From Mycolicibacter icosiumassiliensis (GTDB lineage Bacteria > Actinomycetota > Actinomycetes > Mycobacteriales > Mycobacteriaceae), in contig NZ_LT546170.1 of NCBI RefSeq assembly GCF_900078685.2, forward strand, positions 286,753-350,752: a stretch of DNA of 64,000 nucleotides, written 5' to 3'. A model generated the notes under the pieces. That model was not told where the DNA came from, made no database searches, and was given only the letters and a program-made list of their open reading frames with translations. Below are positions 43,752 to 53,573 of the stretch, one piece after another; the first letter of the stretch is position 1, and each line of letters begins with the position of its first letter. The position numbers and the translations under genes are program-made.

Positions 43752-44717
43752 ATGGCTCCTTCACCTGCCCTGACCCGATCCGTCGCCGCCGCTTCGGCGG
43801 CGCTCGGTCCGGCGGCTCTCGCTATCGGCTACGGCGCGATCATCGAACGCAACGCGTTCGTGGTGCGCGAGGCGACGATGCCGGTGCTGGCTCCCGGCTC
43901 CGCACCGCTGCGGGTGCTGCACATCAGCGACATCCACATGCGCCCCGGGCAGCACCGCAAGCAGGCCTGGCTGCGGGAGCTGGTGCGCTTGGAGCCGGAC
44001 CTGGTAGTCAACACCGGCGACAACCTCGCGCATCCGAAGGCGGTGCCGGCGGTGGTGCAGGCCCTGGGTGATCTGCTGTCGGTGCCGGGAGTGTTCGTGT
44101 TCGGCAGCAACGACTACTTCGGGCCGCGACTGAAGAATCCGGCGAAGTACCTGACCAAGCCGACGCATCGCATCCACGGCGTTCCGTTGCCGTGGCAGGA
44201 CCTGCGTGCGGCGTTCACCGAGCGGGGCTGGCTGGATCTGACCCACAACCGCCGCGAATTCGACGTAGCCGGCCATCGGATCGCCGCGGCCGGCGTCGAC
44301 GACCCGCACATCGAGCGGGACCGCTACGACACCATCGCCGGTCCGGCCGACCTGACCTCCGATCTGCGCCTGGGGCTGACCCATTCGCCGGAGCCACGAG
44401 TGCTGGACCGTTTCGCCGCCGACGGCTACCAGCTGGTGATGGCTGGCCACACCCACGGCGGCCAGCTGTGCGTGCCGTTCTACGGCGCTCTGGTGACCAA
44501 CTGCGGGCTGGATCGCTCCCGGGTCAAGGGGCCCTCGCAGTGGGGTGCGCACATGCGCCTGCACGTCTCGGCGGGGATCGGCACCTCGCCGTTCGCGCCG
44601 GTGCGGTTTGCCTGCCGTCCCGAGGCCAGCCTGCTGACCCTGGTGGCGGCGCCGACCGGCGGTGACGACTCGCAGCTCACCCGCGGCTCGACCCAGCCCT
44701 CCGTGTCGGCCCGTTGA
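43752..44717 (+). CDS. Calcineurin-like metallophosphoesterase (Rv3683-like)
   Basis: The 321-residue protein has a hydrophobic N-terminus and the metal motifs HISDIHM, NTGDNLAH, FGSNDY (Asn-Asp instead of GNHD) and AGHTHGGQL. This type is close to YkuE-like phosphodiesterases with a membrane or wall link, which suits its place after ponA2. Its TGA overlaps the TTG start of cds1 by four bases. The substrate is unknown. Confidence 0.87.
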   Translation: MAPSPALTRSVAAASAALGPAALAIGYGAIIERNAFVVREATMPVLAPGSAPLRVLHISDIHMRPGQHRKQAWLRELVRLEPDLVVNTGDNLAHPKAVPAVVQALGDLLSVPGVFVFGSNDYFGPRLKNPAKYLTKPTHRIHGVPLPWQDLRAAFTERGWLDLTHNRREFDVAGHRIAAAGVDDPHIERDRYDTIAGPADLTSDLRLGLTHSPEPRVLDRFAADGYQLVMAGHTHGGQLCVPFYGALVTNCGLDRSRVKGPSQWGAHMRLHVSAGIGTSPFAPVRFACRPEASLLTLVAAPTGGDDSQLTRGSTQPSVSAR

Positions 44718-45820
44718 CCCCACGGATCGCCGACCACGGGCATCCACGGCGCTGGGCCGACAACGCGATCCGGCTGATCGAAGCCGACGCACGGCGCAGC
44801 GCCGACACCCATCTGCTGCGTTACCCGCTGCCCTTGGCATGGGCCGCCGAGGCCGACGTGGCGCTGTACCTCAAAGACGAGACCACCCACATCACCGGCA
44901 GCCTCAAGCACCGGCTGGCCCGCTCGCTGTTCCTCTACGCGCTGTGCAACGGCTGGATCGCCGAGGGCACCACGGTGGTCGAGGCGTCGTCGGGGTCCAC
45001 CGCGGTCTCTGAGGCCTATTTCGCGGCCCTGCTGGGCCTGCCGTTCGTCGCGGTGATGCCGTCCTCGACCAGTGCGTCCAAAGTGGCGCTGATCGAGGCG
45101 CAGGGCGGGCGCTGTCATTTCGTGGCGCATTCGGCCGATGTCTACGCCGAAGCGGAGCGGATCGCCGCCGACACCGGCGGGCACTACCTGGACCAGTTCA
45201 CCAACGCCGAGCGGGCCACCGACTGGCGCGGCAACAACAACATCGCGGAGTCGATGTTCTCCCAGATGCGCGACGAGGCCCATCCGATTCCGGATTGGAT
45301 CGTGGTGGGAGCCGGTACCGGCGGCACCAGCGCGACGATCGGCCGCTACATCCGGTATCGCCGGCACGCGACCCGGTTGTGCGTGGTCGACCCCGAGAAT
45401 TCGGCCTTCTACCCGGCCTACTCGCAATGCCGCTACGACGTGGTGATCGAGGAATCGTCGCGGATCGAAGGCATCGGCCGGCCGCGGGTGGAACCGTCGT
45501 TCCTGCCCGACGTGGTGGACCGGATGGTCACGGTGCCCGATGCCGCCTCGGTGGCCGCTGCACGGCACGTCAGCGCGGTGTTGGGCCGTCGGGTGGGCGC
45601 CTCGACCGGCACCAATATCTGGGGGGCGTTTGCCCTACTGGCCGAGATGGTTGCCGACGGGCGCAATGGATCGGTGGTCACCGTGCTGGCCGACAGCGGT
45701 GATCGCTACGCCGACACCTACTACAACGACGACTGGCTGGCGCAGCACGGGCTCGACCCGACGGGCGCAACCGCAGTCTTGGCCGAGTTCGAAAGGTCCT
45801 GCCGGTTCGCGTTCGCCTGA
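44714..45820 (+). CDS. cds1: L-cysteine desulfhydrase Cds1 (PLP-dependent)
   Basis: It releases hydrogen sulfide and pyruvate from L-cysteine. It has the cysteine-synthase fold: PLP Lys in HITGSLKHRLA (about residue 65), SSGSTAVSEAY as the substrate loop and GAGTGGTSATIG as the phosphate loop. 368 residues from TTG 44714. In M. tuberculosis the product (Rv3684) is the main H2S source. Together with the operon at 3.3-7.3 kb and egtE this makes several C-S PLP enzymes in one window. Confidence 0.9.
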   Translation: MTPRIADHGHPRRWADNAIRLIEADARRSADTHLLRYPLPLAWAAEADVALYLKDETTHITGSLKHRLARSLFLYALCNGWIAEGTTVVEASSGSTAVSEAYFAALLGLPFVAVMPSSTSASKVALIEAQGGRCHFVAHSADVYAEAERIAADTGGHYLDQFTNAERATDWRGNNNIAESMFSQMRDEAHPIPDWIVVGAGTGGTSATIGRYIRYRRHATRLCVVDPENSAFYPAYSQCRYDVVIEESSRIEGIGRPRVEPSFLPDVVDRMVTVPDAASVAAARHVSAVLGRRVGASTGTNIWGAFALLAEMVADGRNGSVVTVLADSGDRYADTYYNDDWLAQHGLDPTGATAVLAEFERSCRFAFA

Positions 45821-45915
45821 GCCCGCTCGTCGGCTGCGTCGGGGTTGGTGGCTGCAAGCCACACCGCAGCCAGAGCGAAGAAACCGGCATACACCGCTCC
45901 GCCTAACAGCGTCAT
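45721..45915 (-). CDS. Possible small membrane protein antisense to the cds1 end
   Basis: ATG 45915 has AAGGGAG upstream and starts MTLLGGAVYAGFFALAAVWLAA, a single membrane helix, then a polar tail (TNPDAADERAQANANRQ). 64 residues; the last 100 bp are antisense to cds1. The start signal and the helix favour a real small gene; I cannot name a family. The tail beyond the overlap may be an accident of the frame. Confidence 0.4.
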   Translation of the reverse strand: MTLLGGAVYAGFFALAAVWLAATNPDAADERAQANANRQDLSNSAKTAVAPVGSSPCCASQSSL

Positions 45916-46114
45916 GATTGACTCCCTTTGCACTAAACCTTATTAGTCAGTCTGCCTAACTCCGCCTATGTTTGCGAGCTCCACACGCCGGAATGTGGGG
46001 CGTTTCATGCTCTCGGGGGCGAGTGAGCTGGGCCTCGACGGGGTTCCCACTGAGTCCGTAACCAGCCGTTTGGGTGACCGGCGGGCAGGTGCGATACGCT
46101 GTCGTGGCTTCACA

Positions 46115-46188
46115 CGGGGTGTGGCGCAGCTTGGTAGCGTGCTTCGTTCGGGACGAAGAGGTCGTGGGTTCGAATCCCGCCACCCCGA
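46115..46188 (+). tRNA. tRNA-Pro(CGG)
   Basis: Acceptor CGGGGTG/CACCCCG, D-arm with GCGCAGCTTGGTAGCG, anticodon stem CTTCG/CGAAG with loop TTCGGGA giving anticodon CGG, T-loop GTTCGAATC, discriminator A. CCA is not encoded. It reads CCG proline codons, which are frequent in this genome. Confidence 0.95.
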
Positions 46189-46195
46189 CAATGGA

Positions 46196-46236
46196 AAACC
46201 CGCTCTGAACCGGTAAAACGGGACCAGGGCGGGTTT
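46196..46236 (+). terminator. Terminator after tRNA-Pro
   Basis: Stem AAACCCGC (46196-46203) and GCGGGTTT (46229-46236) with a 25-base loop, then CTTCGTCTTC. It begins 8 bases after the tRNA. Confidence 0.75.
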
Positions 46237-46349
46237 CTTCGTCTTCAGAGCCGAACCACCCACCTCGTCGTCGGGGGGCAGGCAATGGCTGTGATCTGGT
46301 TGGATCGAAACCGGTCCACCAGCCACCTCGGCGGTAGACACTGTCTCCC

Positions 46350-46751
46350 GTGGACTTCCCGATGCGCTATGACCGGTGGTACCGACCACTGGCCACCGTG
46401 TTGGGCCTGGGGCCCGGGCGGGCGAGCATCCAAGTGGCCGGCGGTTTCCTGCAGGTCCGCAGCGGGTGGGCCTTCGCCATGGACGTCGCGTTGAACAACA
46501 TCGAATCCGCCCGGCCAGCACCGGAACGCATGTGGGGCTGGGGGGTCCATCAGGCGTGTAATGGCTGGCTGGTCAACGGATCCCGGCACGGCGTGGTCCA
46601 GATACGGCTGACCCACGCCGTCAAACCGAGCAAAGCGCCGACGGCAGGCTGGTTCAACCGGCCGGTCCGCAGCCTCTACGTCAGCGTTACCGACCCCGAC
46701 GGCCTCATCGCCGCGCTGACGGGCCGGCAGTTGCCGGCGACCGGTTCCTAG
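46350..46751 (+). CDS. Conserved hypothetical protein
   Basis: The 133-residue protein starts MDFPMRYDRWYRPLATVLGLG (GTG 46350, or ATG 46362). It is probably soluble and beta-rich, with many Trp and aromatic residues (GWGVHQACNGWLVNGSRHG) and ends VSVTDPDGLIAALTGRQL. Codon use is like that of its neighbours. I cannot name a family, but the pattern of aromatic residues and the fit between tRNA-Pro and yqeY support a gene. It converges on the next gene with 5 bp between the stops. Confidence 0.6.
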   Translation: MDFPMRYDRWYRPLATVLGLGPGRASIQVAGGFLQVRSGWAFAMDVALNNIESARPAPERMWGWGVHQACNGWLVNGSRHGVVQIRLTHAVKPSKAPTAGWFNRPVRSLYVSVTDPDGLIAALTGRQLPATGS

Positions 46752-46756
46752 TCTTT

Positions 46757-47221
46757 CTAGAGCCGTTCGCGGACCGCGGCCGACAGCCTCGATCCGTCGG
46801 CTTTGCCCGCGGCGATCGCGGTGGCGGCCTTCATCACCTGCCCCATGTGCTTCATGTGCGGCCGCTCCCCGATGTCCTCGGCCACCTGCGCCAGCGCGGT
46901 GTCGACGACGTCGGCCAGTTCGGCGTCGCTGAGCGGTGCGGGCAGGTACTCGTCGATGATCCGGGCCTCGGCGTGTTCCTCGGCAGCGAGTTCACCGCGG
47001 CCGTTCTCGGTGTAGATCTCGGCGGACTCCGCACGCTTGCGGGCCTCCCGGGCCAGCACCTTGAGTACCTCAGCGTCGGTCAGCTCGCGGGACTGCTTGC
47101 CGGAGACCTCTTCGGCCTGAATCGCGGCCAACAGCATCCGCAGGGTTGCGGTGCGCAACTTGTCTTGTGCCTTCATCGCCGTGGTCAGATCGGCCCGCAA
47201 CTGGGATTTAAGTTCCGCCAT
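46757..47221 (-). CDS. GatB/YqeY-domain protein (Rv3688c-like)
   Basis: The 154-residue protein is the YqeY family: MAELKSQLRADLTTAMKAQDK, TLRMLLAAIQAEEV, REARKRAESAEIY, then the helical tail domain LSDAELADVVDTALAQV and MGQVMKAATAIAAGKADGSRLSAAV. This tail fold also occurs in GatB, where it contacts tRNA; the free protein has no settled function. ATG 47221 matches the Rv3688c length. Confidence 0.88.
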   Translation of the reverse strand: MAELKSQLRADLTTAMKAQDKLRTATLRMLLAAIQAEEVSGKQSRELTDAEVLKVLAREARKRAESAEIYTENGRGELAAEEHAEARIIDEYLPAPLSDAELADVVDTALAQVAEDIGERPHMKHMGQVMKAATAIAAGKADGSRLSAAVRERL

Positions 47222-47246
47222 GCCGCATAACGCTACGCTCAGCCAC

Positions 47247-48372
47247 ATGGTGAATCCGCCGCCGCCCGGCTATCCCGGATTTGGTTTTCCGCCTCCTGGC
47301 TACGGACCTCCTCCGGGCTATGGCCCGCCACCTCCGGGCTATGGCCCACCACCCGGCTACGGCCCACCACCGCCGGGCTATGGCCCACCGCCCAGCTACG
47401 GCCAAGCCCGGCATCATTCCGCTGCGCCCATTGAGCCTGACCGACATCTACAACGGCGCCGTCGGCTACATCCGGGCCAACCCGAAGACCGTGCTCGGGC
47501 TCACCGCCGTGGTCGTGGTGGCCACTCAGATCATCAGCGGGATAGCCCTGTTCGGCCTGCTGTCGACGCTCGGCCCGTCGGGTCCGGGTAGGTCATCGTC
47601 GGAACCTTCCGGCGGCGACGTGGCGGCGTGGCTGACCGGTTCTGCCGGCGCGGCCATCGTGACCGCCCTGGGCACCATCGTGTTGACCGGCCTGCTGACC
47701 GTCGTCGTCGGGCGTGCGGTGTTCGGGTCGCCGATCAGCATCGGCGAAGCCTGGGCTATCGTGCGCGACCGCTTTGCATCGCTGATCGGCCTGGCCGCCC
47801 TGATCGGCCTGGCCGCGATTGTGCTGTGCGGCTTCGCGGCGGCCATCATCGCCTTCGCCGGCGCAGCGGGCGGCACCGGTGCGGCGGTGTTGATCGCCGT
47901 GCCGCTGATGCCGGCACTCGTCGCGGCGCTGATCTATGGCTATACGGTGCTGGCCTTCGCGCCCACGGTGATCGTGCTGGAGCGGCAACCGGTGTTCGAG
48001 GCGATGCGCCGGTCGTTCTACTTGGTGCGCAACAGTTTCTGGCGGGTGCTGGGCATCATGGCCTTGACCGCCCTGATCGTCTCGCTGATCAGCAGCGCGG
48101 TCGCATTTCCATTCAACATCTTCGGGATGGTCATCGCCCACGGCACTGACACCCTGACCGGCGGTGCGCAGTTGAGCCTGTTCTCCCGGATCGGAACCAC
48201 CATCGGTGAGATCATCGTGCTGCCCTTCACCGCCGGTGTGTCGGTACTGCTGTACACCGACCGCCGCATCCGGGGCGAGGCGTTCGACCTAGTGCTGCGA
48301 ACCGGCGCGGTCGGTGGGCCGTACGTCCCCGGGTGGACCGACAACCTCTGGCTGACCCGGCCCCCGGGGTAA
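47247..48372 (+). pseudogene. Proline-rich polytopic membrane protein (Rv3689-like), split by a frameshift
   Basis: ATG 47247 opens a frame with seven PPGYG-type repeats that ends its proper sense near PPSYGQ at about 47400. The conserved membrane part (KPGIIPLRPLSLTDIYNGAVGYIRANP...) continues in the +1 frame to 48372. Both frames are open through the repeats, so the exact point lies between about 47290 and 47410. Intact relatives fuse these parts in one frame. The membrane part has about six hydrophobic segments (GLTAVVVVATQIISGIALFG; TALGTIVLTGLLTVVVG; LIGLAALIGLAAIVLCG and others). One extra base, or a sequencing error, explains it. It heads the moxR cluster. Confidence 0.75.
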
Positions 48373-48383
48373 GGACCGACCGG

Positions 48384-48992
48384 GTGCCCACCGTCGACAT
48401 CGACCGCGAAACCGCCCGCGAGGCGGCCGAACGCGAGCTGGCCAAACCGATGTACCCGCGGCCGTCGCCCAAACAACAGTTCCTCGACTTCATCGAGGCG
48501 CTGGTACGGCGATTGGTGCTCAAAGGTGCCGAGTTGCCCGGCGGATGGTTCACCATCAGCGTGTTGCTGATCGTCCTTGCGGCGGCCGTGGTGGCCGCCA
48601 TCGGAATCAGCCGTCGGATGCTGCACGACGGCCACCGCGGCGACCCGTTGTACGGCGCAACCCAGCTCAGCGCCACCGAACACCGTGCCGCCGCGCAACA
48701 GCATGCCGCATCGGGCGATTGGGCCGCGGCGATCCGACATCGACTGCGAGCGGTGGCTCGCGAACTCGAGGAGACCGGGGTCCTGCATCCCGCCACGGGC
48801 CGTACCGCCAGCGAACTGGCCCGCGACGCCGGTGCGGCGCTACCCGGCCTGGCCGGTGAATTGTTCAGGGCGGCCGAGACGTTCAACGACGTCAGCTACG
48901 GCGAGCTGCCCGCGACCCCGGAACGATATGGGATCGTCGCGGAACTCGACGAGCGGGTGCAGGCCACGACACAGGCTCGGCAGTACCGGTGA
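48384..48992 (+). CDS. DUF4129-type membrane protein (Rv3690-like)
   Basis: The 202-residue protein has an N-terminal cytoplasmic part, one TM (GGWFTISVLLIVLAAAVVAAIGI), and a C-terminal DUF4129 domain (AAQQHAASGDWAAAIRHRLRAVARELEETGVLHPATGRTASELA is the core helix set). GTG 48384 starts 11 bp after the membrane protein. It overlaps the DUF4350 gene by four bases. The MoxR clusters of actinobacteria usually carry this protein; its role is unknown. Confidence 0.82.
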   Translation: MPTVDIDRETAREAAERELAKPMYPRPSPKQQFLDFIEALVRRLVLKGAELPGGWFTISVLLIVLAAAVVAAIGISRRMLHDGHRGDPLYGATQLSATEHRAAAQQHAASGDWAAAIRHRLRAVARELEETGVLHPATGRTASELARDAGAALPGLAGELFRAAETFNDVSYGELPATPERYGIVAELDERVQATTQARQYR

Positions 48993-50094
48993 CCACCAGA
49001 CGGCGGACGTGGCTGTGGGTCGCGGCGGCTTTGGCTGTGATCGTGGCGATTTCGGCGGTGGGCTCCTATCTGACCACACCACGGCCGGGCGGCCGAATGG
49101 ATCCCCAAGCCACCGGGCCCGACGGCGCGCACGCGCTGGTGGCGTTGCTGCGTCACCGCGGGGTCGAGGTCGTGCCGGCCGGAACCGTCGATGACGTCGT
49201 CCGCGACGCGCGTCCCGGCACGTTGGTATTGGTGGCCCAGACCCCACACATCGCCGGTGGTGAACTGATGAACCGGCTGGCGGGTCTGCCCGGCGACCTG
49301 CTGCTGCTGGCACCGGATGCCCTGGCCCGCAAGGCCCTGGCGCCCGGCATCCGGTCCGGACCCGCCCGAGCGTTCACCCACCAGCCCAATTGTGACCTGC
49401 GCGAGGCGCAACGGGCCGGCGACGTCGACCTAGGCACCACTGCGACCTACGTTGCCGCTCAAGGCCAGTCGGTGGACAGCTGCTACGACGGCGCACTGGT
49501 GCGCTATCGCGACGGCCAGCGGACTATCACCGTGGTCGGCAGCGAGACCTTCATGACCAACACCGACCTGGCCCGAGCGGGCAATGCCGCATTGGCGATG
49601 AATCTTGCCGGCACCTCGGATCGCCTGATCTGGTATGCGCCCCAACATATTCAAGGAGCCAAATCAGGAAAGGCCGCGATTGCCGACCTGATCCCGCCGA
49701 ATGTCCGATGGCTGTTCTGGCAGCTGTGTGTGGCACTGGCCGTGGCCGCGCTGTGGAAGGGTCGCCGGCTCGGCCCCCTGGTCGCCGAGCACTTGCCGGT
49801 CGTCGTCCGGGCATCGGAGACCGTCGAGGGGCTCGGCCGGCTCTACCGTTCGCATCGGGCCCGCGATCGAGCCGCAGCCGCGCTGCGCACCGCGGCCCTG
49901 CGGCGCCTGGCTCCACGCCTGGGATTGGGCCCGGGACCGGAGCCGCCCGCGGTGGTCGCGGCGGTGTCGGCGCGGATTGGGGCGCACCCGGACTGGTTGT
50001 GGCACTTACTGTTCGGTCCGCCGCCGGACTCCGACGATGCCCTGGTCGCGCTGGCCCACGCACTCGACGACATCGAAAGGCAGGTCACCCACTC

Positions 50095-50098
<4 letters not shown>
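48989..50098 (+). CDS. DUF4350-domain membrane protein (Rv3691-like)
   Basis: The 369-residue protein starts with GTG 48989. TM1 is WLWVAAALAVIVAISAVGSYL, then an extracytoplasmic DUF4350 domain (QATGPDGAHALVALLRHRGVEVVPA), TM2 around VRWLFWQLCVALAVAALW, and a cytoplasmic helical C-terminus. It overlaps the moxR start by four bases. It is thought to work with MoxR and the DUF58 protein in envelope complex assembly. Confidence 0.85.
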
Positions 50099-51068
<970 letters not shown>

Positions 51069-51072
<4 letters not shown>

Positions 51073-52388
51073 TTCTGACGGGTCGCGCCGCGCTGATCGC
51101 ACTGCTTAGCGCCGTGCCGATCACGCTGGCGCCCTGGCCGGCGGCCGCGTTCGGCGTACTGCTAGCTGGGCTCACCGCGGCAGTGCTGCTCGACGTCGCG
51201 TTGACCACAGATCCCGCCACGCTCCACATCGAGCGGTCCATGGACAACACAGTACGACTCGGCCAGACGATCACGTCCACGTTGTGGATCGTCAACGGCG
51301 GCAGCCGATTCCGCGGGCAACTGCGCGACGCCTGGCCGCCCAGCGCCTGCGCCACTCCGCGTGCCCATCCGCTGCAGCTGGGGGCCGGTCAGCTCTCCCG
51401 CGTGCTCACCGAACTACGGCCGATCCGCCGCGGCGACCAGCAGGCCGCCCGGGTGACAGTGCGCTCCATCGGGCCGCTGGGACTGGCCGGGCGGCAGCGC
51501 TCTCGGCAGGTGCCGGGGCAGGTGCGGGTGCTCCCGCCCTTCTTGTCCCGCCGGCATCTACCGGCGCGGCTGGCCCGCTTGCGGGAGGTCGACGGGAATC
51601 TGCCGGCGCTGGTGCGCGGTCAGGGCAGTGAGTTCGACTCGCTGCGCGAATACGTCGTCGGCGACGATGTGCGCTCGATCGACTGGCGGGCCACCGCACG
51701 GCGCTCGGAGGTGGTGGTGCGCACCTGGCGGCCCGAACGTGACCGGCGGGTGGTCATCGTGCTCGACACCGGCCGGACGGCGGCCGGCCGGATCGGGGTG
51801 GACCCGACCGCCCGTGATCCCGCGGGCTGGCCGCGGCTTGATTGGTCGATGGACGCCGCACTGTTGCTGGCGGCGTTGGCATTACGCGCCGGCGACCACG
51901 TCGATCTGCTGGCCCACGATCAGGTGACTCGGGCCGGGGTGTTCGGGGCGTCCAGAACCCGGCTCTTCTCCCAATTGGTCGACGCGATGGCGCCGCTGCA
52001 GCCGGCTCTGGTCGAATCCGATGCGGCGGCGATGCTGGCTACCTTGTCCCGGCGGGCGCGCCGAGGCAACCTGGTGGTGCTGTTGACCGATCTCAACCCC
52101 TCTGCTCTGGAGGAAGGCCTGCTGCCGGTGTTGCCGACACTGACCGCGGCACACCAGGTGATCCTCGCGGCAGTCGCCGATCCGCGAGTGGAACGGCTGG
52201 CTGACGGACGCGGCGACGCGGCCGCGGTATACGACGCAGGCGCCGCCGAGCGGGCCCGCAATGACCGCCGCGCGATGGCGGCCCGGCTGCGAAGCAGCGG
52301 TGTGCAGGTCATCGATGCCCCACCCGAGGATCTGGCACCGGCGTTGGCCGATGCCTACCTGGCGATGAAGGCCGCCGGACAGCTCTGA
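51069..52388 (+). CDS. DUF58-domain protein with two N-terminal membrane helices (Rv3693-like)
   Basis: The 439-residue protein starts with GTG 51069, overlapping moxR2. Two TMs (ALIALLSAVPITLAP; AAAFGVLLAGLTAAVLLDVA) are followed by an immunoglobulin-like part and then the DUF58 core (EFDSLREYVVGDDVRSIDWRATARR, about residues 190-215) and a von Willebrand A-like region (VVIVLDTGRTAAG; LLLAALALRAGDHVDLLAHD). DUF58 proteins pair with MoxR ATPases. The last gene of the cluster. Confidence 0.88.
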
Positions 52389-52412
52389 TGGGGCTCTCGC
52401 TGGGAAACCTCG

Positions 52413-52826
52413 CTACCCGGCGATGGCATCTAGCATGCGTTTGAAGCGCTGGCGATCAGCGGCGGGGAGGGCAGCCAACACCGTTGCCTCGGCGTGGCGG
52501 GCAGCCGGCTCGATGGCGTCGAGAAGTCTCCGCCCAGCAGTAGTGATCTCTGTCGGAAGCGTGCGTCCCTGGGTAGCTGATGCAGGCCGTTTGACCAGCT
52601 GTGACGATTGAAGGTCCTTGATCGTGGCGTTCATCGTTTGCGGGCTGACTTCGAACAATCGCGCGAGGTCGGCATTTGACAGTCCTGGTGTATCTCGCAG
52701 GAGCTTCAGACACACGAACTCGCTCAGCGTCAGGTCGAACGGTTTGAGCGCGGTAGCCATCGCAGCCCTGAGTTTGGCGCTCACCCGGTAGAGCAATGGG
52801 CCGAGAAGCTCGAGGTCGTTCGTCAC
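52413..52826 (-). CDS. MarR-family transcriptional regulator
   Basis: The 137-residue winged-helix protein has the MarR layout: the dimer helix LLGPLLYRVSAKLRAAM, then LSEFVCLKLLRDTPGLSNADLARLFEVSPQTMNATIKDLQSSQLV as the HTH, and a wing with RTLPTEITTAGRRLL. GTG 52826 is chosen; it lies two bases inside the flank of a palindrome that is shared with the divergent methyltransferase gene. It probably represses both. The ligand is unknown. The pair is inserted between the DUF58 and SpoIIM genes, where M. tuberculosis has neither. Confidence 0.88.
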   Translation of the reverse strand: MTNDLELLGPLLYRVSAKLRAAMATALKPFDLTLSEFVCLKLLRDTPGLSNADLARLFEVSPQTMNATIKDLQSSQLVKRPASATQGRTLPTEITTAGRRLLDAIEPAARHAEATVLAALPAADRQRFKRMLDAIAG

Positions 52827-52827
52827 G

Positions 52828-52863
52828 TATATCAGGTTCCCATATATTCGGATTCCTGATATA
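52828..52863. promoter_or_regulatory. MarR operator between divergent genes
   Basis: TATATCAGG (52828-52836) and CCTGATATA (52855-52863) are perfect 9-bp arms with an 18-bp AT-rich centre that contains CATATATTCGGATT. The 45-bp region between the two start codons is filled by this repeat, so one dimer pair could control both genes. Confidence 0.75.
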
Positions 52864-52871
52864 ACCAGTCT

Positions 52872-53558
52872 ATGACGGATGCGCGGAACTTTGACTTTGA
52901 CCCGATATATCGCGGCGAGGTGACCGAATTCGGCGAGGGCCGACCCGGTTGGAGCCTCGACAAGCCGCAACCCGAAATCACTGCACTCATCGACGCTGGC
53001 GCAGTGGTCGGCGAGGTCCTCGACGCCGGGTGCGGTGAAGCCGCGTTGTCCCTCGAACTGGCCGCCCGCGGCTACCGCACCGTGGGCATCGACTTGTCGT
53101 CAACCGCTATCGATCTCGCCATCAGCCAGGCTCACGCACGTGGCCTGACGACCGCTCAGTTCGCCGTCGCCGACATCACCACACTGCACGGCTACGACGG
53201 GCGCTTCGACACCATCGTCGACAGTGCCCTGTTCCATTCGATGCCCATCTCCCGCCGCGAAGGCTACGTCGCATCGATGGCCAGGGCCGCCGCACCGGGG
53301 GCACGCTTCTACGTGCTCGCCTTCGATCGCAGCGCTATGCCAGATGCTCCCCGAGACTCGGTTGCTCCAGTCAGCGCCGACGAACTCGCGGAGACCGTCG
53401 CCCAAAGCTGGGCCATCGACGATGTCAGGCCCGCTCGCCATCACTGCCGATTGCCCGAAACGCTTCCCGCACACTTCGCCTCGATCGACTTCCGAGACGA
53501 ACCCGATGGACTGAAGTCCGTTGCCGCCTGGCTGCTCTCGGCTCACCGCCCGCGGTAA
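52872..53558 (+). CDS. Class I SAM-dependent methyltransferase (Rv3699-like)
   Basis: The 228-residue enzyme has motif I VLDAGCGEAALSLELA (about residue 58), motif II VGIDLSSTAIDLA, AVADITTLHG, and motif IV FDTIVDSALFHSM. It resembles small-molecule methyltransferases of the thiopurine/UbiE kind; HS in the post-IV position is common there. It is divergent from marR and shares its operator, so the substrate may be the MarR ligand or a toxic compound. That link is inference. Confidence 0.85.
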   Translation: MTDARNFDFDPIYRGEVTEFGEGRPGWSLDKPQPEITALIDAGAVVGEVLDAGCGEAALSLELAARGYRTVGIDLSSTAIDLAISQAHARGLTTAQFAVADITTLHGYDGRFDTIVDSALFHSMPISRREGYVASMARAAAPGARFYVLAFDRSAMPDAPRDSVAPVSADELAETVAQSWAIDDVRPARHHCRLPETLPAHFASIDFRDEPDGLKSVAAWLLSAHRPR

Positions 53559-53573
53559 TCACCCCTCCCACAT

